The position numbers and the translations under genes are program-made. A model generated the notes under the pieces. The model worked only from the letters and a program-made list of their open reading frames with translations. It did no database searches and was not told the DNA's origin. Of a stretch of 32,776 nucleotides of DNA, positions 1 to 5,350 are shown piece after piece. The stretch is taken from NCBI RefSeq assembly GCF_001909055.1, contig NZ_LVWI01000073.1, positions 1 to 32,776 of the forward strand, read 5' to 3'. How positions within the stretch are numbered: position 1 is the stretch's first letter; each line of letters starts with the position of its first letter. This DNA comes from Paenibacillus helianthi. Its GTDB lineage: Bacteria; Bacillota; Bacilli; Paenibacillales; Paenibacillaceae.

Positions 1-278
1 ATGCTCGTATTCATCATGCGAAATTACTTCAACCCTTTTTGGAAGATTACAAAGCACGTCTTGAATTGGTTTTCTTACCTCCCTATAGTCCGCAACTAAA
101 CTTGGTTGAGGGACTTTGGAAATGGCTGAAATCAGATGTCATTAACAACGTGTTTTTCCATACCGTCTCAGAAATCCGCAAAAAAGTGGCTGCGTTTATG
201 CAAAACATTGCTCTCGATACTCAGACAATTATTGATCGTCTTTCCCTTCGTTTGGAAAACGACCGACTTACTGAATAA
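1..278 (+). CDS. IS630-family transposase, C-terminal part (truncated by window start)
   Basis: The reading frame is open from base 3 and runs to the TAA at 276-278; the 5' part lies outside the window. The visible protein starts with ARIHHAKLLQPFLEDYKARL and continues with FLPPYSPQLNLVEGLWKWLK. The PPYSPxLNxxExxW block carries the last acidic residue of the DDE catalytic triad in IS630/Tc1-type transposases, followed by the usual helical tail. IS630 elements cut and paste at TA dinucleotides. I could not identify the right terminal inverted repeat between 279 and 365, so the end of the element is not fixed. It forms the left edge of the accessory island, so it may have helped to shuffle it. 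Whether the copy is intact upstream cannot be seen. Confidence 0.85.
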   Translation, partial: ARIHHAKLLQPFLEDYKARLELVFLPPYSPQLNLVEGLWKWLKSDVINNVFFHTVSEIRKKVAAFMQNIALDTQTIIDRLSLRLENDRLTE

Positions 279-365
279 TTCTAGTTCAACTTATATAGTT
301 GTTGAAGGAGATACGACAGATGAGAAAATTTCATTATATACAATTTTTGGATACAAGGCAGAGTT

Positions 366-479
366 AACTGGTTCCCTTGGTCGGAAGAGGCTTTTGAAGT
401 CGCCAAGCGCGACAACAAGCCTGTCTTCTTATCTATTGGGTATAGCTAGTTGTTGATTCACACGTACTTGTCATTGGTG
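366..479 (+). pseudogene. Duplicated fragment of the yyaL-like (DUF255) gene, left copy
   Basis: Bases 366-443 match 5429-5506 inside the yyaL-like gene at 76 of 78 positions with no gaps (constant offset of 5063). The piece encodes the part from NWFPWSEEAF to LSIGY. After GGGTAT come 25 unrelated bases (444-468), then the 11-mer TGTCATTGGTG (469-479), which is again yyaL sequence encoding the C-H-W-C region. After that the homology stops. The fragment has no start codon and no open continuation, so it is a dead remnant. Together with the right copy it brackets the whole island as a partial direct repeat. Confidence 0.85.
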
Positions 480-498
480 AGATGTTCGTGTGAATCAA
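453..498. repeat. Perfect 12-bp inverted repeat around the yyaL scrap
   Basis: TTGATTCACACG (453-464) is the exact reverse complement of CGTGTGAATCAA (487-498). The 22-base loop holds the TGTCATTGGTG scrap of yyaL. No T-run follows directly, so it is not a typical terminator by itself. It could be a recombination remnant or a protein-binding palindrome. Confidence 0.6.
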
Positions 499-508
499 TT
501 TTAAGATG

Positions 509-539
509 CCTTCGCCATTGGAATTGGCGAAGGTTTTTT
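509..539 (+). terminator. Rho-independent terminator
   Basis: The 9-bp stem CCTTCGCCA / TGGCGAAGG with a 7-base loop is followed by six T. No gene immediately upstream on the plus strand explains it. It insulates the cassette-like genes downstream from read-through from the IS side. Confidence 0.85.
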
Positions 540-651
540 GTTTTATTATTAGTATTTTTCCATTTCATAGTATAATAAGAACATAGTCTATAGGTCCAAA
601 TGAGTTTCGGTTTGTTCGTTTATTAATTGTATTCTGTAGATTGACGAAGTT

Positions 652-680
652 CGTGAATATTACATTATCCGAAACCACCT
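652..680 (+). repeat. Left boundary half-site of the first cassette-like unit
   Basis: The octamer CGTGAATA (652-659) is the same as the one near the right end of repeat 1 (1408-1415). It is followed after 5 bases by TTATCCGAAACCACCT (665-680). That 16-mer is complementary at 14 of 16 positions to the start of the repeat at the other end of this unit (1256-1271). Here the spacer is 5 bases, whereas it is 8 bases at the right ends of the three full repeats. The rest of 541-651 shows no other half of a full repeat. I read this as the entry point of the array (attI-like) or a decayed repeat. The stretch 541-651 otherwise holds only AT-rich leader sequence. Confidence 0.55.
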
Positions 681-700
681 AAACAAAGGAGACGAATAAT

Positions 701-1237
701 ATGATATGGGAGTCATCATACTGGAAAGATGATCTATTAGAACTTACTGAAAAGATAAAAAACGTATACCCCAAAACGCCCTTTTCTGAAGAACTAGCTG
801 TGTCTTTTGAAAAGGATATCATGATTTCTTTTTATATTATTCGAAAACTCGAAGAAGCTGGAAAACTATCATCGGCAACAAAAGGATATCAATTGAATGT
901 GAGAACGCATAAGAACATTAAAAATGTAACAAGATTAAACTGGCATCGAATTGATGAATTATTTGAATTTGAAAGTCCAATAGAGGAAAAAATGGGAGCA
1001 GATAAATTATATAATCAAATAATACACAGCTATATATTTCTTATCTCAACTGATGAAACTACAGAAGTAATTGATGGATTTTTCTTTTGTTCCGATAGAA
1101 TGCGAAATGAAAAATTGTATTATATCGACCTAAATGAAATAGTTGGATTCTTTACAATAGTAGGTAATGATTATCCTTCAACAGGATTTTTTGAATTTGA
1201 TGAAAAAATACAAGATTATAGATTCTATACATCCTAG
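701..1237 (+). CDS. Hypothetical protein, 178 aa (cassette unit A)
   Basis: I do not recognise this protein. The ATG has a good AAAGGAG site about 9 bases upstream (around 686-692), and the frame ends at TAG 1235-1237. The first 60 residues look helical. They include a stretch (residues about 30-65: SFEKDIMISFYIIRKLEEAG) that could be a small helix-turn-helix-like or helical bundle segment. The remainder is rich in aromatic and acidic residues, and no signal peptide or membrane helix is seen. The gene is AT-rich, unlike the chromosome after 5.3 kb. It lies alone between a left half-site (652-680) and repeat 1 (1256-1430), as expected for a single-gene cassette. The function is unknown. Confidence 0.75.
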   Translation: MIWESSYWKDDLLELTEKIKNVYPKTPFSEELAVSFEKDIMISFYIIRKLEEAGKLSSATKGYQLNVRTHKNIKNVTRLNWHRIDELFEFESPIEEKMGADKLYNQIIHSYIFLISTDETTEVIDGFFFCSDRMRNEKLYYIDLNEIVGFFTIVGNDYPSTGFFEFDEKIQDYRFYTS

Positions 1238-1255
1238 TCTGAGTTTTCCAAGAAG

Positions 1256-1430
1256 AGGTGGCATCGGATAACACCATATTCACGGATTGGGCCATACGGC
1301 CCTCGGTCCGGCAGTTGGATTTCGAGGAAGTGGGAGCAGCCGGACAACCCTGCACTGGCTAAGTCCGTCGGACCCGGGGCTGACGTCCCTTTAAGCCAGT
1401 AAGGGTTCGTGAATACACCAACGTTAGGTG
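1256..1430 (+). repeat. attC-like folded repeat 1, between units A and B
   Basis: A GC-rich intergenic repeat. The left part reads GGATAA (1266-1271), 5-base spacer, TATTCACG (1277-1284). The right part reads CGTGAATA (1408-1415), then the spacer CACCAACG, then TTAGGTG. The left and right octamers are complementary. The interior folds into a GGGCC-4-GGCCC hairpin (1289-1302), a GTCCGGC / GCCGGAC hairpin (1306-1312 with 1339-1345), and a TGGCT / AGCCA stem (1356-1360 with 1394-1398) that encloses a small GTCC-gtc-GGAC hairpin. Repeats 2 and 3 share the end motifs and the order of the first two hairpins, with altered sequence. The boundary GTTAGGT fits the integron R' form GTTRRRY. Confidence 0.75.
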
Positions 1431-1470
1431 AAATGCCACAAAACATTAACAAGAATAAGGAGTTCATTTC

Positions 1471-2292
1471 ATGTCGGATCTTTCGAAAATTCAAAAAACC
1501 AAAATAGAAAAACTATTCGAAATGGGTAGTGGGTATGTTTTAGGTTTTTCAAATAGGACCTTTGCTCAATTCATTTTAGAGATTGTAGATAAGGATATTT
1601 ACGAAGAGCGTTATTCAATATTTGGGGATTCGAAAGCAAATAGACTAAGAGCTTTTTGGAAGCTTGAATCTAATTACTTAGTAGCTAAATTGACATTAGA
1701 ACTTTTAGAACATTGGAAAACTAATAAAAGCCTCTTGGAAATTGATATTGAACCTAAAGAAAATGCTTTATATGAGGAATGCACGAAGTTCTTAGAAGCT
1801 CTAAAGAATGATGGAATTTCAGAACATATTGAAAATTTAATGGAACCGGATATCGGTGATAATGATTTTAGTTTATTGGCTAGGACAATTAGAGATAGTA
1901 TTGAGAAGAATGAACCTGAGGTTGCTTTAGATAGATTGCATACTTATGTAGTGAAATATGTAAGAAGCTTATGTGATAAGCACGGAATCACATACGATAA
2001 CAATAAACCGCTTCATAGCTTCTATGGTGAGTATGTCAAATATTTAAGAAAGAATAGCTATATTGAGTCTGAAATGACTGAAAGGATATTAAAAAACTCA
2101 ATCTCTATATTAGATGCATTTAATGATGTAAGGAATAATAGAAGCTTTGCACATGATAATAAGATCCTTAATTATCATGAGAGTATGCTCATTTTCAAGA
2201 ATATTTCAAGCACGATCTCATTCATTGAATCAATTGAAATAAAAATGCAAAGCTCAAACAAAAAAATAGAAGATTGGGAACTTCCTTTTTAG
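1471..2292 (+). CDS. Abortive-infection family protein with HEPN-type C-terminus (cassette unit B)
   Basis: 273 aa. AAGGAG (1457-1462) lies 8 bases before the ATG. The N-terminal block (about residues 10-85: IEKLFEMGSGYVLGFSNRTF, then a KANRLRAFW segment) looks like the domain seen in proteins annotated as abortive-infection family. The C-terminal half (about 150-260) is helical. It ends with DVRNNRSFAHDN, where R221, N222 and H228 form the R-x6-H pattern of HEPN ribonucleases. In that family the motif cuts RNA, often after phage infection. That this protein kills or arrests infected cells is inference. It is cytosolic, with no signal or membrane segment. It sits alone between repeats 1 and 2 with no antitoxin gene next to it. 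Its composition is AT-rich, consistent with transfer. Confidence 0.7.
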   Translation: MSDLSKIQKTKIEKLFEMGSGYVLGFSNRTFAQFILEIVDKDIYEERYSIFGDSKANRLRAFWKLESNYLVAKLTLELLEHWKTNKSLLEIDIEPKENALYEECTKFLEALKNDGISEHIENLMEPDIGDNDFSLLARTIRDSIEKNEPEVALDRLHTYVVKYVRSLCDKHGITYDNNKPLHSFYGEYVKYLRKNSYIESEMTERILKNSISILDAFNDVRNNRSFAHDNKILNYHESMLIFKNISSTISFIESIEIKMQSSNKKIEDWELPF

Positions 2293-2305
2293 CAATCCTC
2301 CGAAG

Positions 2306-2480
2306 TGTGGCACATCACCTAATACAGTATTCAAGCTTCGGGTCTGATGGTCCTTGGTCTGCCAAGGGTATTCGGGGGAGTGATTGCAGGCAGACACGCT
2401 GTAAGGCTAAGTGGTGGAGCCACCCGGCAGTTGGCGCTGCCTTAAGCCTCTCGGGTTCGTGAGCACAAGAACGTTAACTG
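2306..2480 (+). repeat. attC-like folded repeat 2, between units B and C
   Basis: Same plan as repeat 1. CACCTAA (2316-2322), 5-base spacer and TATTCAAG (2328-2335) open it. CGTGAGCA (2458-2465), the 8-base spacer CAAGAACG and TTAACTG close it. The second hairpin is GTCTGCC / GGCAGAC (2357-2363 with 2389-2395), where repeat 1 has GTCCGGC / GCCGGAC. The pairs changed on both sides. The third stem is AGGCT / AGCCT (2404-2408 with 2445-2449) against TGGCT / AGCCA in repeat 1. It encloses GTGG-5-CCAC and GGCAG-6-CTGCC. The distance between the end motifs is 151 bases, against 152 in repeat 1. Confidence 0.75.
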
Positions 2481-2521
2481 AAATATCTGAAATAGATATT
2501 AACAAAGAAAGGAAGAAATGA

Positions 2522-3190
2522 TTGAACAACACCTTAGCATTTTTTATGTGGATAGTAGTAATATCTTTAGTTATTTATGTGATTACTGCAATGATACCTA
2601 AGAGAACAAAAGAACACTTTCCAATCATAATATTTATACAGAAAGCACTTGGTATTTTAGTTGTACTATCATTGTTAGTTTTCGTGGTTGTTTTTTTACT
2701 TTATGTATTTTGTTTCTTACCAATTGCCATTTATAATGGGACAAAAAAAATGCTCTCACTCTTTAATTGGAGTCAAGAGGTTGTGAAATTTGCTTCTCTC
2801 ACGTTCACTTTGGTTGTAACAGCATACATACCCAAGGTGGGTTATTACTTTTTATTATTCTTAAATTTAACAACAGGTAGAAAACTATCAATCGAAAATC
2901 ATTATCTTAATTTTGTTAATTTCATAAGGCCAAGATTGTGGCTGTTCTTTGCATCTTTCCTACTGGTACTAATAAATTCTATTGAAACAATTGACAATAA
3001 GAATATTATCAACTACAAAGTATGGCTGGATTTTAAACCTTATATTTATCAATCTGTACTTACAGTTATAGCATTTGATAGGTTTCACAAGCTCTTTAAT
3101 GATGAGAAAATAAAAATTAAGGAAGACATAATAAAAATAATGGTTTTTTTCAAAGAGATTAAAACGAGCTTTAATAAGGATCATGATTGA
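2522..3190 (+). CDS. Hypothetical integral membrane protein, 222 aa (cassette unit C)
   Basis: I do not recognise the family. The start is TTG at 2522 with an AAAGGAAG ribosome site at about 2507-2514. The ATG at 2518 is in another frame that closes soon, so the TTG is preferred. Hydrophobic segments lie near residues 6-25, 41-70, 88-116 and 137-155, with a possible fifth at 174-188. They are followed by a lysine-rich cytosolic-type tail. There is no signal peptidase site. Small membrane proteins of this kind occur as effectors in phage defence, but nothing here proves that role. The gene is alone between repeats 2 and 3 and is AT-rich. Confidence 0.7.
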   Translation: MNNTLAFFMWIVVISLVIYVITAMIPKRTKEHFPIIIFIQKALGILVVLSLLVFVVVFLLYVFCFLPIAIYNGTKKMLSLFNWSQEVVKFASLTFTLVVTAYIPKVGYYFLLFLNLTTGRKLSIENHYLNFVNFIRPRLWLFFASFLLVLINSIETIDNKNIINYKVWLDFKPYIYQSVLTVIAFDRFHKLFNDEKIKIKEDIIKIMVFFKEIKTSFNKDHD

Positions 3191-3206
3191 TAATTCGAAG
3201 ATGCCA

Positions 3207-3338
3207 GGGTACTTCAGTTAACATTATATTCACGCATCGGGCACACACCCTCGGTTCAGCAGAAGAATTTCGAAGGAAGCAAGAGCAGCCGGACACATTT
3301 GAACCCACCGGACGTCATAAATACAAGAACGTTTTTTT
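3207..3338 (+). repeat. attC-like folded repeat 3 (shortened), between units C and D
   Basis: It opens with CAGTTAA (3215-3221), 5-base spacer, TATTCACG (3227-3234), and closes with CATAAATA (3316-3323), CAAGAACG and a run of T. The inner GGG-6-CCC hairpin, CCTCGGT, the TTTCGA block and GCAGCCGGAC follow the order of repeat 1. The third stem domain is missing, so the end-to-end distance is 110 instead of about 151. The CAGTTAAC opening is the exact complement of GTTAACTG at the start of unit C (2473-2480). Confidence 0.7.
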
Positions 3339-3408
3339 GTGAAAATATATTACAATTAAATAAATCTCTTATTTACAGGTCTACTAAGTTTATAAGGTGG
3401 TAAATTAT

Positions 3409-5217
3409 ATGCACGAAGCTAATCCAGATGATCCAGCAGTAAGATATGCTATTTATAAGGCATACGGAGAAAAATGTTTTTATCTGGATCATCGATCATT
3501 AGATAAAAATTTTTATACACTGGATCATATCATTCCAGAAAAATACAAAAAACAACCGGAAGTGTTGGCCCAATACCTAGGAGAACTAGGATACACAAAA
3601 CCTTTTCATGTTGATAGTTTAGAAAACTTGGTACCAGCTGATCGTTTATTCAATACTAGAGTTAAAAGAGATGATTTATTACCACCTGGTGTTGCTTGGT
3701 CATATCTAAAGAGAGCAGAAAGTAAAATCCCCTATATTCTAAAAGAAATAGATAAATTCAAAAAGAAAAAAGATGAAGAAAAGGCATTATTGGAATTGCT
3801 TGCACATGCAAATGAGAATAGCAACCGTGAACAATATGCAAAACAGGTGTTTGATTTAATAACTGAAGAAGATTCGTATTTTGAAGTAGGAAAACAGGTA
3901 ATAAGGTATGGTGAAGATGCATTTATATACAAGAACGCTACTCCAAATGTCCATATTTATTCTTTTATGCCAACACTAAAGCAAATTGATGGCACTTGTT
4001 TAATCACATTCAAAAGTTTGAAAATTCGAGATTGCATGATCACATTTAGTCACAATCAGATTATCAATATACTATTTCAAGGATTGCATACGAGTATTTC
4101 TTTAGGAATGAGAAGGTTTATAGTTGGAATTCAAAATGAGATGGTATGTCTTCAATTTCCCAATAATCGTTTCTTTCTTTCAATTAATGAGGTTCAACAA
4201 TTATGCGAAATAATTGATGATTTTGTTTTGGATTATATTAATGCCTTACAAAGACTTGAGGTTATGCTTGGAATAAAAACTTTTGAAAAAGCAAAATACT
4301 GGACAAAAGGGTATCGTTTGATGAAAGTCGATCGTACTTTATGGAATACTTTATTACGCTTTAGTAACGAATTTGATTATCAGAATGGTGAAACGGAATG
4401 GCATGTCTTTAATAGGAATAACATGTTTATACAAGTTCAAGTTCAAGAGCAACGACTTGAAAAATACATAGGCTTACATTTGCGTCTCGTTGCGGAGCGA
4501 TGTGATGATAACCTTCTCCATTTTAATCAAGGCAACAGTAAAGTATGGATTGTATGGGATATTGGACATTTTGAAAATGACCCGGATCTTATCCAGCGGA
4601 ATGGACATTGGGATGCGGTAACTGCTTTTGAATGGCTTGCAGATGAATTTATTCCATATGTCATTACACATTATAATTATAGATTTGTAAAAAGGAACAA
4701 GTGGAGCTTAAAGAAGCCTTCGTTTGATGACTACAAGAATTCGCTAAAAAAGGAGCATTTGTTTTATCCAAGTAGCTTGGAGTTAAATAATGATCACATA
4801 TCTGGGGTTAGTGATCTTATTCAAGTCCTCAAAAGTATGCAATCCTATCTTTCTAATTCAAATTCCTTCTTTTTAATTAACTCAGAGATAGGGCAAATAT
4901 ATAATTCGATAAGTATTTGTTTAAAAAGAATTCCTTTGAAAGATTATAGTTATGAATACATTGCAAGTGAACTTGGATGCCGTCATTTAAAAGAACGTGA
5001 AGACATAATTATGTTCATCGATCAATGTGAATATATAGATAAAAAAATGACTAATCGTTCGCTCCAATTATTGTTTGGATGCATTGTAGAGGGTCTAGAA
5101 CAGGATTTTGGAAAGTACCTAACTCGACTTGATCTGCAAAAAATAGTAAAAGATATAGAACCCGTAAAAGAAAAAATAGATATTCAAATGCTATTCGATA
5201 GATGGGTGTCAGAATAA
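3409..5217 (+). CDS. HNH-type endonuclease candidate, 602 aa, with unassigned C-terminal region
   Basis: AAGGTGG (3394-3400) fits the ATG at 3409; an in-frame GTG at 3397 lies inside that site. Residues about 12-90 look like an HNH nuclease fold: a Cys at 23, TLDHIIPEKY with D39-H40, then DSLENLVPADRLFN with N73 and N82. HNH domains cut DNA with a metal held by the conserved His. The usual CxxC zinc pairs are absent here (one Cys, and ADRLFN where many relatives have CxxCN), so this is a zinc-free variant or a weak match. The other 500 residues match nothing I know and may be a sensor or target-recognition part. A terminator follows directly. The gene starts just after repeat 3, but I find no repeat behind it. 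An anti-phage or selfish nuclease role is inference. Confidence 0.65.
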   Translation: MHEANPDDPAVRYAIYKAYGEKCFYLDHRSLDKNFYTLDHIIPEKYKKQPEVLAQYLGELGYTKPFHVDSLENLVPADRLFNTRVKRDDLLPPGVAWSYLKRAESKIPYILKEIDKFKKKKDEEKALLELLAHANENSNREQYAKQVFDLITEEDSYFEVGKQVIRYGEDAFIYKNATPNVHIYSFMPTLKQIDGTCLITFKSLKIRDCMITFSHNQIINILFQGLHTSISLGMRRFIVGIQNEMVCLQFPNNRFFLSINEVQQLCEIIDDFVLDYINALQRLEVMLGIKTFEKAKYWTKGYRLMKVDRTLWNTLLRFSNEFDYQNGETEWHVFNRNNMFIQVQVQEQRLEKYIGLHLRLVAERCDDNLLHFNQGNSKVWIVWDIGHFENDPDLIQRNGHWDAVTAFEWLADEFIPYVITHYNYRFVKRNKWSLKKPSFDDYKNSLKKEHLFYPSSLELNNDHISGVSDLIQVLKSMQSYLSNSNSFFLINSEIGQIYNSISICLKRIPLKDYSYEYIASELGCRHLKEREDIIMFIDQCEYIDKKMTNRSLQLLFGCIVEGLEQDFGKYLTRLDLQKIVKDIEPVKEKIDIQMLFDRWVSE

Positions 5218-5224
5218 CAATCAT

Positions 5225-5262
5225 AAAAGGTAATCCATATACATATGGAGTTACCTTTTTTT
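5225..5262 (+). terminator. Terminator behind the HNH-type gene
   Basis: AAAAGGTAA (5225-5233) pairs with TTACCTTTT (5251-5259), and CCATA with TATGG inside, with one bulge between them. A T-run follows the stem. It lies directly behind the stop at 5217. Confidence 0.9.
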
Positions 5263-5288
5263 CTTCCCTTGCGCCTTCCCCCACCCTT

Positions 5289-5323
5289 TTGGGTAAACTA
5301 ACCCTAAGCAATACTTTACCCAA
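5289..5323. promoter_or_regulatory. Inverted repeat upstream of the yyaL-like gene
   Basis: TTGGGTAAA (5289-5297) and TTTACCCAA (5315-5323) are perfect complements separated by 17 bases, about 28 bases before the ATG at 5351. This could be an operator or an mRNA hairpin. No clear promoter boxes could be assigned. Confidence 0.35.
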
Positions 5324-5350
5324 ATACAACACGAAACGAGGTGATGCCCC

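Noticed and set aside
136..456. Plus-strand frame of 106 codons over the IS630 end and yyaL scrap
   Set aside because: Out of frame with the transposase and made of unrelated pieces; no ribosome site.
1234..1494. Minus-strand frame across repeat 1 (and similar plus-strand frame across repeat 2)
   Set aside because: Created by the GC-rich folded repeats; no start signal and no conserved protein pattern.
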